Assembly: GCA_035610365.1 (NCBI GenBank) | Contig: CM069432.1 | Span: 260,087,177 to 260,151,176 of the forward strand | Source of the DNA: Aquatica leii | Lineage: Eukaryota > Arthropoda > Insecta > Coleoptera > Lampyridae | Direction: 5' to 3' | DNA: 64,000 nt | Shown: one piece after another, positions 55,420 to 64,000 of the stretch | How positions within the stretch are numbered: position 1 is the stretch's first letter | Layout: each line of letters begins with the position of its first letter | Notes under the pieces: model-generated | Databases searched by the model: none | The model's input: the letters and a program-made list of their open reading frames with translations, nothing else | Told to the model about the DNA's origin: nothing | Made by a program: the position numbers and the translations under genes

Positions 55420-57550
55420 TAATTCACACACACTCACTGATTGAGGAAGTACGTATTTATTGAAATTACCATGTGGTAACAGTTTTGGTTGCGGCAGTTT
55501 TTCAATAATATCCGACAACAAAATTGAACATTTGTCGCTTTCATCTAGTCTATATTCAGATGCATTTCTTAACTTCCGCAAACAAGTCACTTCAGCTTCG
55601 TCATCTGAAATTTCTGTTACGAGGCATACATATTTGTAGGTTTTTTTCTTTCCGAAAAAATACGCCAATACGAAGTCGCCGTTTTGAATTGAGAGGACTT
55701 GGTCTTGTTCACTATCGATGCTTTCTTTATTTTCCCTGTTTGGTGGATTAGAGTTGGCATTATTTGTGCATCTAACAACAGAATTTGTTTCTATATCTGT
55801 TGGAGACTCTAATAAATCGTCAAACTCTGTTATTCTGTCACTACTAACATCACTTTTCCAAGATTCTACTTCGCTTCCGAACTAATGTCACGCTTTTTTT
55901 TCTGAATATTCTTTTTCGTTTTGATTTTTTTCGTTACCTGTGTATTGTGTTGAAATTGTGTAACATCTTTCCGTGTTATCACCTCTGCTCCTAAGCAAAC
56001 TCGTTTTCTTGGTTTCTTTGTGGTAACCTGGTCACGTTTGACGAATCCTAATATTATCTCTTCAAAACTTGTTTGGGTTTTAACCGAGTTGTTGTCATAT
56101 TTTGATTGATTATTTCCCATTGCTGGAATACCTGATGAACTTTCTTGATTTTGATCTAACGACAGATCAGACGGGACCTGATTTTCATTATCCTCGACAG
56201 TGGATGTGGAAGGCATCATGTGATGATTATTATCTTCCGCTCTCGAAACCGAAGGTAAGCTTTCGTCACAAATTTTTTGAGTTTGTAAAGATTTCCATCT
56301 TTTGAAAGTAGTTGGATCGAATAATTCTTGGGGTACAACATTTCGGTTAGGTGGACAAATTCCAGCTTTAACAAATCCACTTATTATTATTTCGGGTTTA
56401 GTGTCGGTCCATATTTCCCCAATTAATTTTGAGAATATACTCTTTGGAATCTTCACACCTACGTTTTTTCTCTGCCATTCTACTAAGTTAGCATCCCAAC
56501 AGCTTTTAAGAGACTTAAACACGCTCAAGTCCAGAGGCTGGAGCAAGTGGCTAGTATGCGGCGGAAGTTTTAAAAGCATCTGATTTTCTATTGCAATTTT
56601 AACAACATCCAAACCTAAATGAGTCGAGTGACCGTCGTAAATGATTAAAACTGGACGATCTTTAGGTAAATGTTTGATGAAGCTTTTTTCAAGATAATTT
56701 TTAAAAACGTTAGTCTCCATCCACCCATTAGAAGTTGCCGCATATGTCGTGTTAGGAAATTCACTGCCAGGTGGTGCTACCCACTGATCCGACACATTCT
56801 TTCCTTTAAAAATTATGAGCGGAGGTGCCTTTTCTCCACTTGCATTGCAACACATCAAGACAGTAGTATTCGGTTTTCCTCCACCACTTGTCGTACGAGT
56901 TGACGGAAATCCTCTTTGTCCAAAGATTTTTGTTTTAGACGGATCAGAGCAAAAACTGCTCTCATCTAAATTCCAGATTTGAGATGGCTTGTCCTCCAAT
57001 CTAAGTTCTTTTATTGTCTTTTCTAGCAATTCGAAATAATTATAAATCAAAAACGGATCAGCATTTTTCTTCCTTGCATATTCGACACTTTGGGGAACCT
57101 TTAGGGAAAGGTTATGTCTACGCTTAAAGTTTAAAAACCAATCTTCACCAGGGATTCCATTCTTAAATTAAGTTTTAATACTGTTAATCCTCACGTAATC
57201 AGCAACAATGTGAATTATTTCTTTCCTAGTTAGACCGAATTCCCACTTTTCCAAACAGCGAATACAGTCAGCTAGAGACGTCTCTTCTTCTGGGGAAAAG
57301 TCAGTTCTTCTTCCATAGCTTGAACTTAATTTACCTCTTCGTCCTTTAACATGATCAGCAATAGTATTTTTAGGTATGCTGTACATCTGGCTAGCCCTGT
57401 AAATTGTTAAATGGCCATTTTTGACAAGGTCTACAGCTATTTTGAGTGTCTCTTGAGAATATCCTGATCCTCTCTTACTTTTACGCACGTAATTCCGAAC
57501 CATATTTTTATCTGAAAATGAAGAAAAGATCATTTTTCTTGTAAAACAGA
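55420..57550 (-). pseudogene. Tigger-type transposase, one early stop and one late frameshift
   Basis: From MVRNYVRKSKRGSGYSQETL (about 57503) the protein has a psq-type helix-turn-helix (DLVKNGHLTIYRASQMYSIP) and a second DNA-binding part ending YVRINSIKT. A single TAA at about 57167 interrupts it. The same frame goes on with FKNGIPGEDWFLNFKRRHNL and the DDE_1 core: Asp in WNLDESS, Asp in IIYDGHSTH and Asp in QPLDLSVF (DD34D). ISGFVKAGICPPNRNV follows, then a basic tail to a stop at 55866. The last exon, in another frame, reads GDFVLAYFFGKKK and ends at about 55420 (SVSVCEL). The copy is otherwise well kept and probably died late. Confidence 0.82.
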
Positions 57551-57554
57551 ATAC

Positions 57555-59736
57555 TAGCAAAATTCCTAGAAACAAAGCTCCTGAACTTGACGGAATACAT
57601 TGTAATGTTTTGCGAACGGTTGTTCTAGATTCTCTCTCATCAACGATCGTTGACCTGTTCAACTCTTGCATAAAAATTGGCTATTTTCCTACCAGCTGGA
57701 AAGCTGGTAAACTAATCACCATTCTCAAGCCCGGAAAGAAGGATCTCGCCAACCCCAACTCGTACCGTCCGATAACTTTGTTATCTGAACTAGGAAAACT
57801 TTTCGAAAGGACACTTCTAAAAAAGATACATGACGACGTTCCGCCTAACGTCTTATTTCATCCTACTCAATATGGCTTCGTTCCTGGCAAAACGACGACT
57901 GACGCCGCCTGTCGATTAATGACAGTTGTACAATCGAACGTTTTCAAGTACAGACTAGCTATTTTCATAGACATTTCTGGAGCGTTCAACAACGTATGGT
58001 GGCCCTCTATAATCGAAGCTCTCGTCGTTAAGAGAGTACCTGCAGACGCCACGCGCGTCATTCGTAGCTATTTGTCGAACAGATCGATAACTTACTCTGC
58101 GAACGTTTCACGTTCTACGTTTACGAAACGACTGACGAAGGGCTGTCCACAAGGCTCGGTTTTTGGGCCGACTTTGTGGAACTTGGTGGTAAACGATCTT
58201 CTAGACAAAGACTTACCAGCAGACTGCGACATTTTTGCTTATGTGGACGACATAACCGTCACAGTGTCCGCAAATTCCAGACGAGACTTGGAGGCAAAAT
58301 CTAACACGTGCCTAACTATTGTAACCGGCTGGGCTGGCAGCAATAAACTAAGTATTTCCGCAGACAAGACTAAGTACATGGTTTTTAGCTCTACACTAAG
58401 ACGAGATCCTTCACTGCGCCTCCACGATACTCCTGTCCGAAGGGTCTTCGAATTGAAGTACCTCGGACTTTTGCTTGACGACAAACTGAGTTTTGTAAAA
58501 CATTGCGCTTTTGTGGTTGACAAGTGTAAGAGCGTCTTGCACTTGTTCTACAAATACTCACGATTGAAATGGAACCTTCACAAAAAACATCTTGCGAATA
58601 TCTTCGACAATGCAGTCATTCCCATGCTCACTTATGGCCTAGACATTTGGTACCACAGACTTCGACATTCCCACGTGGTCAGGAAACTGGCCTCGCTCCA
58701 ATCCTTATTCCTGAGAACTATCCTAGGGGCGTATCGTACCGTTCCCGTCGATACCCTCTGTGTTATTTCTAAACATCCTCCCCTACATCTCCTATTGCAG
58801 GAAATCTACTGCACCAAAGTTCTTCGCAAGGCTGGCTCGTGCAACTTCCTTGACCAGCACGTTTCAAACGACGATTTTCTGTCCTTTTCAGCAGCCAAGC
58901 GTCACTTAAAGGTCTTGATCTTGGGTGAATGGCAGCGGCTGTGGGACACTTCCCATAAAGGGCGTAATGCCTATTCTCTTATCCCGGATATCCTTACCTG
59001 GGTCAGAATGCCCTACGTCCCTGGACGAGAGGCCGTCCAAATCCTGTCTTCACACGGCGGATTTCGTTGCCACCTAAAACGCATTAGCGTTTTAGATGAT
59101 GACAAGTGTCCGTCGTGTGGCGTTCCTGACACTCCGGCGCATCGGATTCTCGTTTGTCGCGAATTCGATGATGATCGGAGTGCCCTGTCATCCATTGTCA
59201 ACCCTTATCCCGATTCCCCTCAGGCCATCCTCGCACTGGTGCCTGATGTTAACGTATATAGACCATTCGCAAAGAGAGACCAGAGTTTACAATAAGAACG
59301 AAGTTTTATTTTGCTAACGAATTATGCATGGTTTTGTTTATTTTCTATAAGTACGCTATGCCAAAGTAGGTATTTAGTTTTTATTAACATTAATAGCATG
59401 CATTTTATTTTAGAGTCATTTATTTTAGTATTTTTATTTTGAATAACCCTTTTAGTTTCTTTTCGCCGTAGCTACTTAACTAATCTGCCTCTCTTAGTTC
59501 CCTTTTCCTACCTACTTGGTTTTATGCCTTAGAAGCGAGGATAAGCCGAAAGGCAGGTGCCTCGCTGCACCGCGTGCTCTCAAACCACGTACCAATACCT
59601 TAGCCCATCCAACCGAGTCTTAACCAGACTTGTCCTTTAAATGAAACATGTTCTTTACTTACCTATCCTATTTGTGGCGAACTTGTACCAAGCAAGTTCG
59701 GGTGGTTTGGTGGGTCCACATCCTCCTCCTCCTCCT
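57555..59736 (+). mobile_element. 5'-truncated LINE with an uninterrupted RT frame
   Basis: Flanking copies of a ~55-bp repeat (57500-57554 and 59737-59791, starting CCATATTTTTATCTGAAAAT) mark it as an insertion by target-primed reverse transcription. It starts within the coding region between endonuclease and reverse transcriptase and ends in a short TCC repeat rather than poly(A). Its 3' untranslated part is 59296-59736. It is inserted opposite to the Tigger gene, in that gene's 5' leader. Confidence 0.85.
57556..59295 (+). CDS. LINE reverse transcriptase (R1/I-like group), N-terminus missing
   Basis: The open frame runs from the 5' junction through NKAPELDGIHCNVL, SWKAGKLITILKPGKKDLAN, SYRPITLLSELGKLFERTLL, AIFIDISGAFNNVWW (first catalytic Asp), KGCPQGSVFGPTLWNLVVND and IFAYVDDITV (catalytic D-D) to LSISADKTKYMVFS. 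The C-terminal part has a Cys/His cluster, CPSCGVPDTPAHRILVC, then ends KRDQSLQ. About 580 codons have no stop or shift. The protein would copy LINE RNA at the target, but the endonuclease and ORF1 are missing, so this copy cannot move. The Met at 57610 is internal, not a true start. The clade is judged from the C-P-Q-G and C-terminal Cys/His pattern. Confidence 0.82.
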   Translation, partial: SKIPRNKAPELDGIHCNVLRTVVLDSLSSTIVDLFNSCIKIGYFPTSWKAGKLITILKPGKKDLANPNSYRPITLLSELGKLFERTLLKKIHDDVPPNVLFHPTQYGFVPGKTTTDAACRLMTVVQSNVFKYRLAIFIDISGAFNNVWWPSIIEALVVKRVPADATRVIRSYLSNRSITYSANVSRSTFTKRLTKGCPQGSVFGPTLWNLVVNDLLDKDLPADCDIFAYVDDITVTVSANSRRDLEAKSNTCLTIVTGWAGSNKLSISADKTKYMVFSSTLRRDPSLRLHDTPVRRVFELKYLGLLLDDKLSFVKHCAFVVDKCKSVLHLFYKYSRLKWNLHKKHLANIFDNAVIPMLTYGLDIWYHRLRHSHVVRKLASLQSLFLRTILGAYRTVPVDTLCVISKHPPLHLLLQEIYCTKVLRKAGSCNFLDQHVSNDDFLSFSAAKRHLKVLILGEWQRLWDTSHKGRNAYSLIPDILTWVRMPYVPGREAVQILSSHGGFRCHLKRISVLDDDKCPSCGVPDTPAHRILVCREFDDDRSALSSIVNPYPDSPQAILALVPDVNVYRPFAKRDQSLQ

Positions 59737-60241
59737 CCATATTTTTATCTGAAAATGAAGAAAAGATCATTTTTCTTGTAAAACAGAATACGGGGCAAGT
59801 GCGCTTTATAGTTCGCACTTGCCTCTTTGAAATAAGGCGCACTAGCCCCAGCACAAAAAATTGTTGGGGCAAGAGCAGTCTATCCACATAAACAGAATTT
59901 CAAGCAAATTAGAAGTAAAATAACCTAAGATTAATGAATATAGGCTTAAAACCTATGTACTTACCAAGAGTCGCCAAAAACACTCCACTGATTGCAAAGT
60001 TACTAATAGATTATAAACACGCTATTAACTCGTTTTACAACTGAAAACACCAGTCACAATTCATACACGTGTTTTCACAACAATAATGCAAGTGAGCATT
60101 TCCAGTGGGTAAAATAAGTACCTAAGGATATCTTAGTTTGATACCTAATTCGTAGATGGCTGTGCATTATACGCAAACATGTGAAATATAATGGCTGGTA
60201 CTGCACTTGCCCCGGAAATGCACTTGCCCCACCTTACCTTA

Positions 60242-61032
60242 TACTGAAGGGGACCCAAGAAATTTTATACCTAGGGGCCCCAAGATGTCTTAATGCGGCA
60301 ATGAACATCCTGTATATAATCCTAATTTGACGCAGTTAAACATGTATTGATGCAAAATTGTACTCTTTTTTACATGTTATTATGTATATAGTATATGTTT
60401 ATTAGAGTAAAGTTCTGAATTCTGATAGTTTAAGACTTTTTTCAGAAAAAAAATTATTATTAATTAATCGCGTCATATTTACAGTAACCACAATGTATAT
60501 TTAAATTATAAAATTTGTTTTTATAAATAATACGATTTTTAAATCTAAAACATATATTATAAAAGATTACCTTGTATATTACAATTAATTTTAGACTGAC
60601 CCTGTATTTAATTTTACGTTTATTTAAGGACGTCCTCTGCCGTCAATATCACATTACACATACAGAACTCTACAACGTAGTATTTTAATTACGTAAATTA
60701 AAACTTTCACAAGTTAATATTACGTTAATTAGTTTCTCGAGAAAGAAAAGTTTTATTTTTTTATAAAGAACCGTTTTGTTTGTTAAGAATTGCTCTTCAT
60801 TCATTGTTATCAAGGTTATGAGTCATATGACAATGACACTTGAAAAGTTTTTGTCCAAATAAAAATAAACAAACAGTAATAAGTGTTCGCCCCTTAACCT
60901 TAATAATTCCTCTTCATTTACGAATATGTGATTAATAAGAGCAAATAAAATGATTCAAAGTGAAACGTAACTGACGTGTTGATAGTCAAGCTTGTGGTTA
61001 TAATAAAAATAACTTTCTAAACGGTAGTAACA
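60242..61032 (+). promoter_or_regulatory. Upstream region of the TBC1D15-like gene
   Basis: This is about 0.8 kb of AT-rich sequence between the Tigger end and the host start codon. No open frame or repeat is recognised. It probably holds the promoter and the 5' untranslated region, but no element (TATA box, initiator) can be picked out with confidence. Confidence 0.35.
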
Positions 61033-61985
61033 ATGGATGAAAATATTCCCGACGAAGTCCTGGAGATTTTTACTCAAGATGGGGTATTACTAACAACAGC
61101 TCCAGCGGCTTACATACCGTATATTAATACTGTGGGTACTTTGTCGATTGTCGAGTATCCCAATTCGAATCTGACTCGATGTGTTGAGTGGAAACCAATA
61201 GATGTTACTATTGACTCCGATATGCAAGATCAAGAATGGCAGGTTGTAAATACCATTGCTAAACGACACAGGAGTCTTAGTGGTAACTTTCCCGTTGAAG
61301 TTGGTCATCGTTCGAAATATCTGAAGATTAACATGAATGAAATAAAAAGCTTTAGAGTAACAACAAAAAATCAAAAATTGGCGTTTAGAGACGGTAAAGG
61401 CGATTGCATTTGCACTTTTGTTTTCCAACACGGTAACTGCGATGGGTTAGTAGCTGTTTTAAAAGGAATTCATAAAACAGTTGTATCAAGACGGGACAAG
61501 CATCTATATTGCATAGCTGATGATATAAAGAATCCCGAGAGGCAACAACTCGATAAATCCTTTGCAGAATTAAATTTGTTTCAGGAGCATTCTTCAGACT
61601 ATGTTTGGAAGTTTGTTAAGAATTTTCAAAACCGACCATACGAAACTACGATGGAAGCATTTTCAAAAATTACAGACATTGGTACTGGTTCAATTTTGGT
61701 GTTATAATGTAAACATGTTTTTTTTTAGTGTATCGAAGTCCCGATCATAGACTTTTAGACAACGAAGTGAATGATATATTGAATCGAAGTTTAGAAGCTA
61801 TCGAGGGCAACACAACAACTCATAGTCATGATGAGTACGAAGTCGTTGCTCATGTGCCTAAATTACCCGAAAGAAAAGATTATCCTCGTGGTCGTCCATT
61901 ATCATTAGAACAGTGGAAAGCTCTTCAAGACCATGACGGACAGGTGGAAGACATCGATGCTGTTAAACTTGTGATATTTAGAGGA
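61033..61985 (+). CDS. TBC1D15: TBC1D15/17-type Rab GAP, first two coding exons
   Basis: Exon 1 (61033-61681) starts MDENIPDEVLEIFTQDGVLL. It has VEWKPIDVT, DQEWQVVNTIAKRHRSLSG, INMNEIKSFRVTTKNQKLAF, TFVFQHGNCDGLVAVLKGIH, SFAELNLFQEHSSDYVWKFV and YETTMEAFSKITDI, the N-terminal regulatory domain (DUF3548) of TBC1D15/17. A 47-bp intron (61682-61728, GT..TTTTTTAG) links to exon 2 (61729-61985), with VYRSPDHRLLD and then RGRPLSLEQWKALQDHDGQV, VKLVIFRG, ending at donor GTAAGT. Together they give 302 codons in frame. The catalytic TBC domain, starting right after 'FRGG', must lie on later exons outside the window. The vertebrate protein acts on Rab7 at lysosomes and mitochondria; a similar role here is inferred. 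Confidence 0.87.
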
Positions 61986-63057
61986 GTAAGTAACCGTTTA
62001 AGTCGTATTTTTGTTGATTGATTACGTAACAGGCTAATTTTTTACGCATTACAGAAATTCTTTTTAATGTGATTCATTTTTTGCAAATATTTACTGTACA
62101 AATATATACTGTTCTTTTATCTTAATTGCTCAATGAAATACTACATTAGTAACATTAGTAGTAATGATTTACTGAGACGTTTTATAAATAGGTCAAACGG
62201 CATGTAATTTAGTCGTTAACATGAATCTTGAGTTTCCTCACACTTCCCACTTTCATGACACGACAATTATACAAAATTCCGACACAGATAACATGTATAT
62301 GATATCCATGGTACTTGATAACAAAATTTCACTCTTTTCTTGTTTTGGTGCCTGCAAATTAATTAATTTGTTTAACACCTCGAGTACCATATGAAACCAG
62401 CGTGGTCTCATACATGTTTTGAACCTACGGGCTATATAAAAAAATATATTTTGTGATAAATATCTTGGAAAACATGTTTTGTTTTTCTTTGTTTTTTACA
62501 AATAAAACAAAATATTTGTCCAACAGTTATCAAACTTCTGTAGAAGTAAATAAAAGTTTCCAGGTGAGTGCACGTGTACTGTTATCAATTTAATTAAATA
62601 TATACGGCGGGTGTTGACCACTAGTGTTTATCAACAACGATAATGTTTACAAATAAGTTTTAATTTAATTACGGTGGCGGCAATATATGGGATGTTGCAA
62701 ATTAGTTCTAATGACAAACTAGATAATCTTAAACCATCCTGGTTTGAGAGATTATTTAACCCTCCAACTCAACTACGTTTGGAGTTAAAAATATGTTTTT
62801 CTAACTAACGGGGGTGTCAAAATCATGTTTAACAAATCCTAAACCAACGTTGCTTGAGCGATTTGTTAATTAATTACGTGACGTAGGTTTGGTTGGTTTA
62901 AGTAGCACCAGATATAACTGATTATCAACACGAAGGGAGGGTGTTTTGACGTTACGGGGATTATTCTACACTACAGATAATATTTAGATGCGTGAGAATA
63001 ATAGGGTAGGACCCAGCAAACAGACTGCCGTCAAACTCACGTCAATTTTAAGTCATC
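61986..63057 (+). other. Intron 2 of the TBC1D15-like gene, no gene seen
   Basis: It begins with donor GTAAGTAACC. No acceptor followed by TBC-domain sequence is found before the window ends. The stretch 62690-62960 has a different base composition (GGTTTG/CAAACC-rich) and may be an old repeat, but it is not recognised. Confidence 0.45.
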
Positions 63058-64000
63058 TGTTGTGAATTAATAATTGGTTTATTGATTACTTTACACCAAA
63101 AATGAGATTAAGTTTACAAGTATAAATACAAGTGAACCTTTTGACAACATTCAACCGGATGTTTCTATTTATAATTTCACTTGACGACGACCAACACACT
63201 CGATTCATAACATATATATTTTGCTTTAACACTTCTTCCCAAAATATTTTCCTATTGACGATTGCAGGAAACTCCTAACATTTTTCGAATGTTTTCAAAT
63301 TTTAAACGCGGTAAAGGTTTGGTCAGAATATCGGCAATCTGATTAACACTATCCACGTGCTGGACATCAACTTCGCCTTCTTTGTATTTTTCTCTAATAA
63401 AGTGGAACTTTATTTCTATATGCTTGGACCGCTTATGGAATTCTGGATTTTTTACCAACTTAAGCGCACTTGCATTGTCTATCTGAAGGGATGGAATTTC
63501 TTTTAACATTGTCACTTCGCTCAACAGACGTTTAAGCCAAATAATTTCTTTGACTGCTTCGCATGCTGCGATGTATTCCGCTTCTGTCGTAGACAGCACA
63601 ACACTTCTTTGCTTCTGGCTTGACCACGTGACCGCTCCACCTGAATATTTACAAATCATTCCTGTACGTGATCGTCTCGTATTGACATCTTCGGCATAAT
63701 CTGCATCACTGAATGCCTCCAATATTCCAGATTTGTGATTCCTGTGATATACCAAGCCGTAATTCATGGTTCCTTTAATATATCTAAAAATTCGCTTCAC
63801 AGCTTGCCAGTGCAAAGCTTTAGGATCAGCTACAAACTCTGAAACCATATTAACCGCATATGCAATATCTGGTCTCGTCGCTACCGATAGATACATCAAG
63901 CTGCCCACAGCTTCTCTGTACGGAGTTTCTTGACTTAATCTGTGATCGGACTCTGAGCTTGTACTGATACCATCACAGGGAGTGCTTACATGATTTGCTT
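63058..64000 (-). mobile_element. Ty1/copia retrotransposon, 3' end, leaving the window
   Basis: On the minus strand the frame enters at the window edge with PYREAVGSLMYLSVATRPDI and continues through the copia RNase H: FSDADYAEDVNTRRSRTG, STTEAEYIAACEAVKEIIWL, KHIEIKFHFIREKY and QIADILTKPLPR, with a stop at 63252. A purine tract (GGGAAGAAG) and a 174-bp LTR (63058-63231, TGTTAAAGC..TTCACAACA) follow. The visible RNase H frame is open, so the element could be fairly young; the rest lies outside. It sits in what is probably intron 2 of the TBC1D15-like gene, opposite to it. Confidence 0.88.

Larger units (their letters stand above)
54926..60239 (-). mobile_element. Tigger element with a LINE in its 5' leader
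   Basis: The ends AGGTGAAGTGGGGCAAGTGC and, reversed, AGGTAAGGTGGGGCAAGTGC are flanked by TA (54924-54925 and 60240-60241). More GGGGCAAGTGC strings occur near both ends (55174, 59792, 59865). The gene is on the minus strand (57500 to 55420). A 5'-truncated LINE (57555-59736) separates the gene from its leader. Without the LINE the element is about 3.1 kb. Confidence 0.82.

Noticed and set aside
57610-59295. A host gene of 561 codons
   Set aside because: All motifs are those of a LINE reverse transcriptase; the first Met is internal and the insertion is flanked by a target duplication.

Overview
This window looks like transposon-dense genomic DNA from an insect. It is AT-rich, its introns are short, and its mobile elements are piggyBac, pogo/Tigger, Tc1, hAT, Kolobok, Penelope-like, CR1/Jockey-type LINE, Ty3/gypsy, BEL/Pao and Ty1/copia, all families common in insects. 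A beetle or another insect with a large genome would fit, but I cannot fix the order. The only clear single-copy host gene is the 5' end of a TBC1D15/17-type Rab GAP gene at 61033-61985 (+). A processed ribosomal protein S6 pseudogene lies at 1395-1944. Almost everything else is transposon inside transposon.

Region 1 (1-18375). An LTR remnant (1-681) and a pogo-like scrap (715-1290) lead into the S6 pseudogene. That pseudogene is joined in the same orientation to the 5' end of a CR1/Jockey-type LINE, which runs to about 18375. The LINE has been split by a piggyBac element (2233-6230, TTAA duplication) that itself carries two solo LTRs. It also holds a small tailed retroposon and a pair of Penelope-like elements placed head to head (8773-17446, 13-bp target duplication). 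The Penelope pair contains a Kolobok-type element (9004-12323, TTAA), a solo gypsy LTR and an ATATGC-rich non-autonomous element.

Region 2 (18376-29323). After about 1.7 kb with no gene comes an element of 9.2 kb with termini ACCCAAGTAACAA. It encodes a degraded transposase (+) and, tail to tail, an apparently intact three-exon DUF4806 gene (-). A Tigger element (20282-24959) sits in its left end, and a hAT element (21279-22419, perfect 8-bp duplication) sits in the Tigger gene.

Region 3 (29341-54909). This is a tandem duplication. Copy A (about 30148-39233) and copy B (40116 to about 54290) share a DUF7869-type transposase gene, a gypsy element at the same site, a 2.2-kb spacer and a Tc1-like element with long terminal inverted repeats. 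Copy B keeps the whole gypsy element (41744-47862); copy A keeps only the first part of its LTR. Copy A alone has a pogo element and a hAT MITE, and copy B shows clean empty sites for both. A BEL/Pao fragment (39234-40112) lies exactly at the junction.

Region 4 (54926-64000). A Tigger element (54926-60239) has a 5'-truncated LINE with an uninterrupted reverse transcriptase frame in its 5' leader, flanked by an unusually long target duplication of about 55 bp. Next come the TBC1D15-like exons, and a copia element on the minus strand lies downstream in what is probably intron 2 and leaves the window at the right edge.
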